A stretch of 64,000 nucleotides of DNA from Rusavskia elegans (taxonomy: Eukaryota > Ascomycota > Lecanoromycetes > Teloschistales > Teloschistaceae). Under the pieces are notes generated by a model that saw only the letters and a list, made by a program, of their open reading frames with translations, was not told the DNA's origin and did not search any database. Of this stretch, positions 21,293-33,067 are shown piece after piece. A program made the position numbers and the translations under genes. Numbering within the stretch: the first letter of the stretch is position 1; every line of letters begins with the position of its first letter. Location: contig SAUG01000048.1 of NCBI GenBank assembly GCA_011316305.1, positions 248,001-312,000 of the forward strand, given 5' to 3'.

Positions 21293-22418
21293 TGAAAATA
21301 ATATAGGTGCGAAGGGAGCGAGGCACCGTTATTGCCAGTAAAGATGCGAGTCCGTGATAGTTGTTTTTGCCCGACTATGACCAGGATTGCGCCGAGGGCG
21401 AGTCCATGATGTGGAGATATATGGGTTCCAACTTCCAAATGAAAGCCTTGCAGCATGGAAGTGGCATCCAAGATCCGCTAAGCCCTTCCGCTTTTCCGCA
21501 CTTGACGCAGGTGTCACTAAGGGTAAGAATTGCATGCAAACACCTGGCACTTTTATACCCTCCCGGTGTGGTGGTGGCTCCATTTGATGTTTTCACACAC
21601 TCTACCGGATCACATGCATAAGAAGTTTCGATGCCTTCTCGCAGGGTGATGTGATTGTCTCGTAGGATCAACCTGTCATTCCAATCTTGAGCCAGTGACA
21701 CCGCAACAACATCGCGACGACTGGACCCGCTGCAATATTTTTCATCAAGCGCATCGTGAGTGAACGCAGCCAATCGTAACATTCCGAAGCACGCCTGATC
21801 TGCGTGCTCCCGCAAAAGTGTCTTTATAGGGTTGGTTGACTATGATTGGCAGTGTCCATTGTTCCTCCCAATGAATTAGCCGATTGGGAGTGTCTTGGTT
21901 TCATATGGGAGTGGGATTGTGGAAGCCTGCAGACAGTCATAGCTTTGCGGAAATGTGCATGGGAGGGAGGCTGATACTGCAACGCCACGGCTCGAACAAC
22001 ACTCAGGGGTAGACTTGTCATTCAGCCAGAGTACAGTATCTCGAATTATCCTGGTTTTACTCTGGGGAGCAGAGATTGCCCTTCTTGAAAGATGTGACAT
22101 CTCACAAGCGTCTCTTTTAGCTGCGGGCAGTTAGCCCCTGATCCCTGCTTAAGATGCTGCTATCTGCGGCAACTTGTTTGCTGCCAAGTGCCAACCAACG
22201 CCCTCCCCCTCTACTACGATTGTTCTTTTTCCCCTGACCGCAACACGTGTCGATTCCCATCGGCTTCCTCACGGCAAGCTTTGTGCAAGCGTTGACCTAG
22301 ATCCGCATCTTGAGGTCCCAATGCTTTGCTGTCACCGAGCTCCTGGGTCAATTGGGCTCGCAAAGGCCCAGAGACGGGTCGAAAGCTCCCCATAAGCTGC
22401 CAATGCTCCGCCAGTATC
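21293..22418. promoter_or_regulatory. Divergent promoter region UNC50 / Sec7-PH gene
   Basis: 1,126 bp between the start codons of UNC50 (-) and the Sec7-PH gene (+). No coding frame looks real. Pyrimidine-rich tracts precede the + strand start (CCTCCCCCTCTACTACG near 22,205), as is common at fungal promoters. No TATA box was recognised. Confidence 0.5.
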
Positions 22419-25400
22419 ATGAGGAAGGATACACCTGCGCCACGTGCAGCTCGCAGAGCTCAGTCGCCCCCTCGCACCCCTCTCGCCGGCAGCAAGCGCT
22501 CATCCAAGCACAAGACCCCACGCGATATCTATTTCGAAGGTCTCACAGACCACGCAAGGGCTCCCGACGCAGATGATGCCGTGCGAAACCAGAGGATATC
22601 ACATGATCTATCCCTCACCTCCAATATTGGACGTAATTCCGTCGTCGACAGTATGCTACTGTCCCTCAACCCAGACCAGCCAAAACTTGAAAGCCCTCCA
22701 TACACCCTGCCCTCGCGCTTCACCTCGCCCGAGAGTCCCCGTTCAAGAGGACACCAACCGAGCTCATCACTCAACTCGGACTACTCCTTCCCTTCTCCTT
22801 CGTCCAATACGCGTCCCGACTCGTATCGATCGAACCATCTGCCTCGTGGCCGTCGCAGCAACAGCTCGAATTTCCGGTCTCTAAGTCGGATTGACAGCCT
22901 GACGACCGACGAAGAGAAGACCGACACAAGACGGGCACGGGCGTATCAATCGCAACGAGTCGGTCTGGCCGGACGGACTTCTGTTCCGGCGTCGCGAAGC
23001 GGGAGGAAAAGCAGTAAGAGTAGTGGAAGCTCGAGCGTAGATTTCGGCCACATGATGCGCCAATCTGCCTTGCCGCGCAGGTCTGCCAGCTTTGACGACA
23101 TTCACCGAAGGCCATCTTTCCCTATGAGCTCCTCTATATCCCAGCCCGTCATCTACCATAACATTGAGGCTGCACCAACCCCGACTGTTCCATCCGGGCC
23201 CCGTTCACCGGTGATATTACCTTCCGCACCGCCTCAGTCTGTGCCTTCATCTAGTAAGAGAACCTTTCGCAATCAGAATACAAGAAAAGCCAAGAATGAT
23301 GGAAGAAAAGGGTCATTGGGACAAAAATCAGAGAACATGGAGGATACAAATCACTTGCCAGCACCTGCTTTCAAAGCACAGCGGCCAGAGAGCCCTGTAA
23401 AAGAACGCCTTAACCCTTTGATTCTTCAACAGAGACCACCGAGCCAGTCAAGGGATCACCCAAAGGAGAGGCCAGGCTTTTTCAGGAGAGTATTTATGTC
23501 GTCCAGGAATACCAGTGCTGGGGCCCATGATCCTCTCCTTCCTCCGTCTCAACCACAATCGTCCCGCAATAGCGTACGCATTGATAACGAAGCTGTGACT
23601 GCTCCTCCACGGAAGCTGTCAAAATCCGGATTGTCAGGGGAAATAACCCATCTGCCCAAAGAGCCTGCGGCACCACCTCTAACGAAAAAGCCATCATCAT
23701 TCTTCCGACGGCGAAAGAAATCAGTCTCTGAACTTGTTCCTCCTGTGCTTGTTCCAGCTCCAGCTTCAGGGCACCAACCTCCGGATGCTACAGTGAAACA
23801 CCACCCATCTGTAAGCAGTTTGCGCGAGCTTATGAATCCGTACCTTAGCAATTCGCCAGACGTAAGGAAAGGATCCACGACCGGACAACATGACACCGCA
23901 TCCCGGAGTCAAAGGATACCTGTAGAAAAGTCCACCATCAAACCAATCTTTCCCAGTTCAGCCTCACACAAAAGCGCCAACAAAGTAGAAGGACGGCAAA
24001 TCGAGAGCTCGATTTCCGGAGATGCGCTAAGCGTTAAAGCGGATGCCAATTCCGATGACAATTTACTCCATCCACACGACCAATCTTTCCTTCATGACAA
24101 CAGCAGCAATGAGACTCGATTGAACGCTTGCGATACTTCGCACGTGGTGGTCGCCAAGACATCATCCGTGGAAAAGCCCATGAGCAATCATCAGGCCAAG
24201 GAGGACAACCCAAGTGAGAAAGACCATGAGCCAGCTCCATTCAATGATGGGTCAATCCAAGCTGCCCAACCAGTCGTGGACTTCATGCAAAATACCAAAG
24301 GAAGGAAAATCTTGGGGAGAAAACAATCTCGCTCCCGAAAAGTATCTGGTGACAGCCATGTCGTGAATAAGACGAACGAGCAGTCCGCGCCAGCCGCCAA
24401 AGCATCTCCTGTAAAGGAAATCATCGCTGCGACACTCAGTCCCGACGAAGCCACCCCACGTGTGTGGCTCCGTCCTGAGAAATCTATCGAAGACCTTCGT
24501 GGCCTTGCAGAGACATCATCGCTTGGGGGGGATACTCAGCCGTCACATCCAGATGATGATCGACCAACCTCTTCGAGACGAGGCCGTATTGTTAAGACAG
24601 CGATCAAGGCTCCAGCAAGTAGCGCGATTGATCCAACGAGTCCTGATTTCGACGTGACTCTGCCATTCCGCGAAGATAAAGTACTCGCCCAGCGGGTATT
24701 CGAAGGGGACGAAACTTTGGTCTCGAAAGCTAAGGCTGCTGCTTGGTTGGGCGAGGCGGGACCCGATCGTGCTCGGGTCAGGCGTGCGTATATGGACTTG
24801 TTCGATTGGCAGAATCTCAATATCCTTGCAGCACTTCGAGATTTTTGCGGCAGGCTACTGTTGAAGGGCGAGACACAGCAAGTCGATCGCATACTCGATG
24901 CTTTTTCCACCCAGTGGTGTGCATGTAATGCCAATCACGGGTTCAAGGCGACCGGTAAGCACTCAGTTGCGCTGTTTGACGATGCCAAAGTATACTGACG
25001 TGGACCAGACGTGGTGCATACTATCTGTTATTCGATTCTGCTTCTCAATACCGATCTACATGCAGCCGAGATCGAACAAAAGATGACGCGAGCTCAGTTC
25101 ATCAAGAACACCCTTCCCACTATCCGCCGCGTGGCTGCAGATGCTGCTCCCGATGGATTCGAATCTAAACGGGCGTCGACTATGCCAACCAGGAATTGGG
25201 CTGAATCTCCCAGTGGCCGTTCCAGGTCACCAACACTCCCACGCGAATCCGCAGAAGGACGCCGCTCGTTCGAAGGGCGTCGACCCAGCTATCGACTGTC
25301 TTCTCGACCATCTGATCAAGCTGCCCAGGTACTCAGGCTTTGCCAGTCACCAACACCACTTGACTTCGAGACAGCGTCGGACGAATGCGGCCCTCTCGTC

Positions 25401-26993
25401 AAAGCCCCGTTCCACGGCAAGATGAGCTCATGGGAAATCCAAGTCGAAATCGTACTCAAAGACTTCTTCAACTCGATTCGCCAGCAGCGACTCCCCATAC
25501 ACAGCAGACAAGCCGCAGAACCTGCCCCACAAGCAAACGGCAGCCTCTCTGCAATGACATCAAACATGCTCCGTAGGACACCCAGTATGCTTAGCAAGGC
25601 TGGCTCTGAGCACATGAGCTACCGTGGACGTTCGACGGAGCCTCGCTTTGGGACGGGGCGGTGGACATCCAAGACAAGATCGCGGCCACGGCTGTATCCT
25701 TCTTCTACCGTCGCCTCAAGCAGGACCAGCCTCGAAGACCAATCGTCTTCCTGGACGCCTTCTGCATCGAGTACCTGGAGTAAATATTCCTTTGGCAAAA
25801 CTCAAACATCCATGATGTCGGTTGACTCATTCTCGTCGAACTTGCCATCAAATGACTACCAGCAAAGCATCGGATTCGCCAACGCACTTAGTCAAGCAAT
25901 CATTAGGGAAGAGGGTGTCGCAGATCCGTCGGAGGATATGCTGAAAGTGACACCACTCCTTGAAGATGAGAACCTTGAGCTAGCGGGGGCTCCTTGGGCT
26001 AAAGAAGGTATTTTAAAGCACAAGCACCATTTGGAAGCGCTCGGCAAGAAAGCCAAAGACCGGAACTGGATCGAGAGCTTTGCAGTCATCGAGAAAGGCT
26101 GGATGAGGCTATTCTCATTCAACATGAATGCCAAATCTCTGAGACTGAAAGCCAAGCATCAGAAGGCTCCCGGTGGCGTTGTGGGTGGCGGCAACTGGAT
26201 GGACAGCGCCGAGGATCTAGGTAAATACCTCCTTCGACAGACGATTGCCAGCGCATTGCCTCCGCCCGGTTACTCAAAGACCAGACCCCATGTGTGGGCG
26301 CTGAGCCTGCCCAACGGTGCCGTGCATCTCTTCCAAGTCGGCACGCCGGAGATCGTGAAGGAGTTTGTAACCACCGCCAATTACTGGAGCGCACGCCTTT
26401 CGAAGGAGCCATTAGTGGGTGGTGTCAGCAACGTCGAGTACGGCTGGAGTGATTCGGTCATCAACTTAGCGCTCATCCCGCAAGAAAATCGGCCTCCATC
26501 CAACCCTGGCAATGCGCGGCCGAGTCTTCAGAGTTCTATCCGTAGCTCTCTGGATCAGGGCAGTGTTCGGCCTAAGCTACCCGGTGACCGTATCGTCATC
26601 AGCGACTGGACGCCACCGCAGCAGAGCATGGTGGCCAGTGTTCTCTTGGAAGTTGACCAGCTAAAGGCGCTGACGACCTACGTCAAGAACATCGAAGACG
26701 AACTGCAAAAACATAACGAGCTGAGAAGCCCGATGCTGCTTGCATTCTCCAGCCGGCACCCAAACTCCTCCAAAGCAATGGCGAACTGGGAACGGAAGAG
26801 CAGTTATCTACTGAGAGAGATTGTCAAGTTTAGAACATACATTGACTGCCTCCAAGCTGCGCAGGCGCACAAAGAAGTCGTGTATGCCAGCAAAAAGGCG
26901 CTTGCTGACGAAGCAACTGAGACGACTGGCGAGAATGCGAAACTGGATCTGAAGGGGGAGAACGCTACATTGACTGAAACGCTAACGACATGA
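22419..26993 (+). CDS. SYT1: ARF guanine-nucleotide exchange factor, Sec7 + PH (Syt1-like)
   Basis: 1,506 residues from exons 22419-24954 and 25009-26993; one 54-nt intron falls inside the Sec7 domain. The start is the ATG giving MRKDTPAPRAARRAQSPP. Residues 1-740 are Ser/Pro/Arg-rich and probably disordered. The Sec7 domain (about 745-890) has AKAAAWLGEAGPD, YMDLFDWQNLNILAALRDFC, the catalytic loop LKGETQQVDRI with the glutamic finger Glu818, and YSILLLNTDLHAAEIEQKMT. A PH domain lies at about 1172-1305 (KEGILKHKHHLEALGKKAKD, WMRLFSF, VWALSLPNGAVHLFQV). A helical region, VLLEVDQLKALTTYVKNIED, follows. The order and size fit yeast Syt1, which activates Arl1/ARF GTPases at the trans-Golgi. Family is certain, the exact paralog less so. 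Confidence 0.92.
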
Positions 26994-28145
26994 GCGATCA
27001 TCTGGAGGCTACGCTCCGTTTTGATAACGAATAAGATTTATGATCCAGAGCTAGATATTCGTGTGGGTTTATCTGCGATTGAGCGAGCGATGTTAGCACT
27101 TTGTGTACGATGGTATGTCGCTTCTTGACTGTCTTATTATCTCTCTTATGGAGGCATTCCCCGCATCGTTTTGTCACAGCTCTATATTCTCGGTGTGTAT
27201 TTATACAAACTACTCAAGAGAGAACTCCGGCTGGCTGGTGTAAGAAAGAGTTCTGGATGGGATATGCTTTTGGAAGAGGAAAAAGCGAGGCAAAGGCCAC
27301 TTGTAAATACTGCAATATCACCACTACAAGATCCTTTACTTCTCAGTTCCAACTACTCTACTTATCGGGCTCTCAACCGTGGTAGCAATATCAACAAAGT
27401 ACTGGATCGTGAGGTTGCTGATTAGTGGAAGTGCTGACGCCTCCGTATATACACGTGTATGTGCTCGTACCGTGCTTCTCGACGGCTTACTCGTTGACAT
27501 CATTCACTCCATCTGCTCGCCATTTCTTCGTTGTCCCAAGGGAAAGAGCTCACCGTCACTATTACCTGCGACTGCACTTCAACGATCTTCCCCACCGGAT
27601 ACAAATTACCCTAATCTCCACCATCTCATATTGTCCATGCGTGCCGTGGCTGTATGGCAACTAGCCGGACGCGAGGGCATGCGTGAGGATCGACGCGATC
27701 ATCGTAAGCCTCGAAAGCGCCGACTGAGGTGACTTGCGGCTGCTCAAAATCCAGCGTCCGAAGTCTGTCTTCAGAGCCAATGCGGGCGAGCATTCGGATA
27801 GTCTTGACTTCCAATGTGAATGTAGCCTCTAATCCACAGACCCAGGGGGTGGCGGATTCTGTAGAAGTCATCTTTTATCCCAGCATGGTAGTCCGTCCCC
27901 TTAGCTTGTAGGTGGCTTGGTGTGAAAGTGGATGGACAGCTTCTTTATCGACAGGAGAAAGCCTTGAGATACTAGAATCCAAGGTAGATCGTAAGACAAC
28001 TCATGAGTATGCTATTTACTTTTGTCAACTTTCCCGGAAATGCAGCAGCGGACGCTTTGTGCCTCTCCGAGATATTCAAACGCCTGATTCGGGTATAGAG
28101 CGCAAAAAGCCACGACAGGATTCAGATAAAGTAAAATGCACAACA
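26994..28145. other. Convergent 3' intergenic region
   Basis: 1,152 bp between the ends of the Sec7-PH gene (+) and ILV2 (-). Frames are short and unconvincing. I see no gene, RNA or repeat. Confidence 0.5.
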
Positions 28146-31100
28146 TCATCGATTAGCCCGCTTGAGCTCTTCCGTCTTGATTTTAAGCTTGGCCTTTCTG
28201 ACCTTTTCCTTTTCTGCGCATTCATAAGCAGCTGTGATGTAGGATCGAATAAGATGATGACCCACCTGCATCATATACTTTCATCTCATGCAACGCCTTG
28301 CCTCCCTCTACCATTGGCAAGACAGGGACCTGAGTGCAGATAAGTCAGCCGTTCTCACTTCACCGGGTCTTTTATTCACCTTCTGATCCGTCATCACCTC
28401 AAGCAAGGCGGGCCCCTCGCTCTCAATCAACCATCTCAACTTCGCCTCGACATCATCGGGCGAGATGCAGCGTTGTGCTTGGACGCCCATAGCTTCACTC
28501 AATTTGACAAAGTCTGGGTTCTGATATCCATGTCAACGCTGGATCAATCACTGGTCCGCGACGACAAATCTCATTTGTGTTGATCTGGACTGGCGATCCC
28601 TTTGAGATCTAGTACCCTTGCAAGGGGGAAAAGGAAGCAGGGTATCTACCTTCTGATGGGTATGGGCCTACATTGAGCCCGGTATTAGCATTTCCTTTCC
28701 AAAGGAAACTGTCCGGAAACAAAACAGCCCAGATGGGAGGAGAAGAAAATTCAGATGATGACTTACAAACCGATCTTCGTAGAACAGCTGCTGCCATTGC
28801 GTTACCATCCCTAGCCGCCACGCCGTTAGTCAAGAGGAACACGGGCTCATAGTATGGAATCTGGGGAACATTGTGGTGGATGTTCTGTATAATGACTCGT
28901 AGTCGCCACTCATGGTCGATGACACCGACTGTGTTGTCTTACCTTGCTCTTCCTGCAGCACAACCAAATCAGTATTGCGTTTGCGGAGCAATTGCCTTGC
29001 ATGAATGGGCTTGACTGAAGCTCACTTACATTATTGAGAATAATGACTTTGGCACCGATATTGAACTGAGCCATCGTGCTGAGCTCTGTAAGAGTCATAC
29101 TGAAAGATGCCTGTCGCCGATGTGTCAGCAAATTCCTGCGTCTCGATTGGTGCGGACATTGTACATCGCCATCAATATCAATCACCAGCGCATCTGGACG
29201 GGCGACCTTGGCGCCAATTGCTGCCGGAAGCCTTTAGAAACGTATTAGCCACAACGGACATCACTGTCGAAGCACAATCCTACCCAAAGCCCATTGTACC
29301 TAAACCGCCCGAGGTGATCCTAAGTGTCCGTCAGTATACAAAGGTCAGACTGACGGGATGAATCATACATCGTCCTGGGATGCTGCCATCGAAAATGCTG
29401 AATTAACAGGTAGATTAGCAAACAAGCTCTATGAACATCTGCCGTCGCTTTTCCATACCTGAGCTGTCCACATCTGATGTTGGCCAACACCAGTAGTAAT
29501 GATTGTTCTGTCTTTGACATCTGCGGTGAGGTCGGAGAGCTTCTCGATGACGGACTGAGGTTTAATGAGACCGTCTGGTGTCTCTTTCTCGTAAGCGAAA
29601 GGCAGGCGCTCCTTCCAGTCATTGATTTGGCTAAACCACTCGGGCCGGGTAGTTTTCTCTTTAATAAAGGGAAGAAGAGTGGCTAGGTTGGTTGCCACGT
29701 CGCCTTCAACCGCTTCGGTGGCTTGGACAACCTTGTTAATGTTCTTAGGCATAATCTCGAAGTGACATATCCCACCAACCCCTTCGGCCGCTGCGCGCTT
29801 TGCTTGTGGAGCAAATCTGAATAAAACGATTAGCTCCTGATTGGATGGTCACTTATGCGGGATTTGGCCTATGCCGTTGTGGAAGGATTCAGTTCGAAAG
29901 CCCACATCATGACTTACTTGGCGACATTTCCGGTAACGCGATCGTCGAACCGGGCGCCAAGAGCAATAATAAGATCAGCTTCTTGCATTGCAAGATTAGC
30001 ATAGGGAGATCCATGCATCCCCAGCATATGCAGCGATCTCTCGTTAAGCTCGTCGAAGGCCCCTAAACCCTGAACTGTAGTCGTAACGGGTATACACGCC
30101 TTGTCTGATAGTTCACGGAGTAGCTTTGGACCTTCTGCTGAGGCAAGAATGCCTTGCCCCGCATAAATGATCGGTTTCTTCGCGATATTGACCAGACGAC
30201 TAACACGCTGTATGACACCATCTAGTCTCCTTTGGCTGAACTCTCTCGCGGCTAAGCTCGCAGCGCTAGGATGAGAAGGAAGCGTGCTAGCCATGGGGAT
30301 AGCCCTTCTCAAGATAGCGGCCGTTACGTCCTTACTGTGTTCAAGTTGTCAGTTTTCATAACGAAGTCTTTGGGGAGCAGAACGTACGGCAAGTCAACCA
30401 AAACAGGGCCAGGGCGCCCACTAGTGGCTAGAATGGGTAAGCATAACCTATGTGCGAGGAACCTAGGTATGTACCTATCTCGAAGGCCTCCTGTATCTTT
30501 TTGGGCAGCTCAGCAACGGTTTTGACCATGGTGTTCCACTTGGTACAAGCTTCCCAAAAGACAAGTCAGTATTAAGACAATTGTTGGTGGGTTGTGGAGG
30601 AGGCGCACACGGTGAAGGGTAGAGAGGGAGGAAGAAAAGGGCAGAAGGGAGGATGGGGAGGGTTGTTTAGGAGCTGATGTCTCACCTCTCGATATCCCCA
30701 GGATATCCGCCTCTTGAAATGCATCTGATCCGATAGCTGAGGTCGGCACTTGGCCACAAAAGACGACCAAAGGAGTCCCATCAGACAAGGCATCTTGTAT
30801 TGGTGTTATGACGTTCGTAGCCCCAGGACCTGAGGTGACAAGAACGACTCCCGGCTTCCCTGAGGCTCTTGCATATCCTTCTGCCATGTGACCAGCCCCT
30901 AACAGTATGGTGAGCCTCGCTTCGTGCAAAGGGTATTTTGATTAGGCAGATTTTGGCAAGGGTAAACCGACAGGTCTTGGGGGCGCCTTTTCTATCGGTT
31001 CGAAACCCCCGCCCGAGTGGGAAAGACAGAATTGGATTGACGTACCCTGTTCATGACGTGGCAAGATGAATTCGAAGTGTTTGGAGTTGTATATGGCGTC

Positions 31101-31537
31101 AAAGACAGGCAGGATGGCTCCCCCTGAACGATGTCAGATGTCTCGTTTGTAGTGGGCATGATGCCGAGTAGACGGTGGTACCCGGGTATCCAAATACATG
31201 CTTGACGCCTTGCCTTCTTAGCATCTGATGGAATATCTCGCCACCGCTTAATCCAATAAAGGACTCATCCATCTCTTGCTTTGGCACATGTTGCAGCGGC
31301 TGCACATTGTTTCGGGGTTCTTGTTGGAAAGCTGGGCTTGGCACAGGCCTCTGCTGCCTTGAGAGGGCTCAATTGGGACCTTAACAGAGAAGTTGACGAC
31401 CTGAACTCACGGTGCAGTCTGTGTAGCAGTACTCTGACCTCTCTTAGCGATATCGGCCTTTGGCTGCGAGATCGAAAGCGTCCTTTGGTATGGCGAGATG
31501 AAGGACGCAGGAGTAGTGGTGGAGAAGTGACGTTCAT
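28146..31537 (-). CDS. ILV2: Acetolactate synthase catalytic subunit, mitochondrial (ILV2)
   Basis: Thiamine-diphosphate enzyme that condenses two pyruvates, or pyruvate and 2-ketobutyrate, in the first common step of branched-chain amino acid synthesis. 683 residues (yeast Ilv2 687) in 18 exons: 31537-31411, 31367-31182, 31123-31046, 30898-30686, 30549-30475, 30427-30388, 30334-29918, 29816-29459, 29397-29369, 29319-29284, 29231-29165, 29110-29030, 28952-28943, 28810-28767, 28667-28650, 28520-28380, 28329-28266, 28213-28146. Key sites: [20 protein letters not shown], the catalytic Glu129 in [36 protein letters not shown], and the ThDP/Mg site from DGD (ends Asp542) to NN568-569 in ILNNEEQGMVTQW. 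The N-terminus is Arg/Ser-rich and acid-poor, fitting import. The first intron (43 nt, ending TTGAG) is the weakest join. Total 17 introns is high for this gene. Confidence 0.95.
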
Positions 31538-31860
31538 GCCGACAAAGGGCACGAGCCGATTTTTGAATCAACATAGTCAAGGGTGAAAACTGGGCAGATC
31601 AAGGTGTGGCTCCGTTGCTTGTGAGTCAAATAGTTGAGGCGAATGCTGGACTTTGCGGGGGACATTTTCTCTAGGCCATGGATGGCATGGTGTCGCCAAG
31701 CATTCGATGTTTTTTTCGCCTCGTGGGCCGCAAGCCATGCGGTCTGCACACGACTTTTCGACCGCGGTTTCGATTTTGGCCGACATCGGGTAAGTACTTG
31801 TTCGTTATCAAATCGACGCTATTTATGAACCGAACCGTGATATCTCGCATTGGATTCTCG
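31538..31860. promoter_or_regulatory. ILV2 upstream region at the edge of the AT-rich block
   Basis: About 320 bp of normal composition separate the ILV2 start from the AT-rich block, so the promoter is either compact or runs into RIP-mutated sequence. No TATA or Leu3/Gcn4 site was identified with confidence. Confidence 0.4.
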
Positions 31861-32616
31861 ATTCAATTTTTTCGTTACTTTATAACAAGCTTTTTATTAG
31901 ACACCTTGCTATATTTTTACCGTCGATTTTTGGTATATATTTATCTCTATTTAAATACGTTATAGTATTAAACCTTTAATCTATTAGCTAAAAAGTATCG
32001 CTTTATATATTCGATAGTTTTAATTTAATAAATTTTAATAGCTTTAGACGATTTTAAACGAATTTTCAATTATTTTAATTTTATCGAATTTTATATATTT
32101 AAATAATTAATACAACGTTATCTTTTATATTGATAACTTTTCGATTTTTAAAAATTTCTATCTAAGATAAAATCAAGGAAAATCGATTAATAATATATTT
32201 TAATTACGTAGAATTAAAAAGTATATAGTTATTTCCATTTTAAAATTTTAATTTAATTTTTTTTAAATTTAATTTTTTCAATTTTTTTTTATAGATTTCC
32301 ATTTAAAATTAAAATAAATTTATTTATATTTATATATAATTTTCTATTTTATATAAACAACGATTATCGTATAATATAAATATAAAATTATTTACTATTT
32401 ATAATATATTCGTTGTATAAAATTTATAATAAAATTGATTATTTTTAATAAATTATTGTATTTTATTATTAATTCGATTAATATTACGAATTTTTCAAAA
32501 TCTAATTCTTTTATTCTATTATATAAATAAATATAAAATATCTAATAAATTTATAATAATAAATAATATATATTTATTTTGATATTTATAAAATTTACTA
32601 TCATTATATTTATTTT
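31861..32616. other. AT-rich sequence, nothing recognised
   Basis: About 750 bp of very AT-rich sequence at the margin of the block. No terminal repeats, no decayed frame and no similarity to the other repeats in this window that I can see. Confidence 0.4.
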
Positions 32617-32630
32617 ATAAAATTATTTAC

Positions 32631-33067
32631 GGTCTGGATGGCGTAGAAACAAACTACGTGATTTGGAAATCTAACGGATCCAACGTTTTTCGGAATTAAC
32701 GAAATTAATCCGACGGGTCGGAGATTCGAATCTCTCGAAAACTAACTAATATTTGAGTTTTTTCTATCGATTAAAAATCGAGTTTTATATAGAGTTTTAT
32801 AAAAAGAGATTATATAATAGATCGTTTCGGTCTAATTATATAATTCTATAAAATTAAAAAAAAAATATTAAATAGATTAAAGTTTTTTTGAATAAATTTA
32901 ATTCAGATCTAGTTTTTTCGAAAATTTTATAATTAAATTTTCGGTAAAATATTTAAATTTATAAAAGTTATTATATAATCTAATCGATTAATATTTCTAA
33001 TATTAGATCGTTAAAAATAAAATCAAAAATTCGAATAATTAAATCGTATATATATAAATATATATAA
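32631..33067 (+). mobile_element. tRNA-derived SINE, full-length copy 1
   Basis: A 437-bp element flanked by a 14-bp target-site duplication (32617-32630 and 33068-33081), identical except for one T/C difference of RIP type. The head starts GGTCTGGATGGCGTAG (decayed RNA polymerase III A box) and has a B-box-like GGAGATTCGAATCTCTC about 85 nt further on. The body aligns with copy 2 along its whole length, and the 3' end is a (TA)-rich tail after AATCGTATATATA. Non-autonomous; it would depend on a LINE for movement. It sits at the left edge of a copy of the ~1-kb repeat. Confidence 0.8.

Noticed and set aside
10187..31537. Secondary-metabolite gene cluster
   Set aside because: No polyketide synthase, NRPS, terpene cyclase or tailoring set; the genes are mostly conserved housekeeping functions.
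31678..31965. 95-codon + strand ORF across the composition boundary
   Set aside because: Half lies in RIP-mutated AT-rich sequence and gives only Phe/Tyr/Leu runs; no gene-like features.
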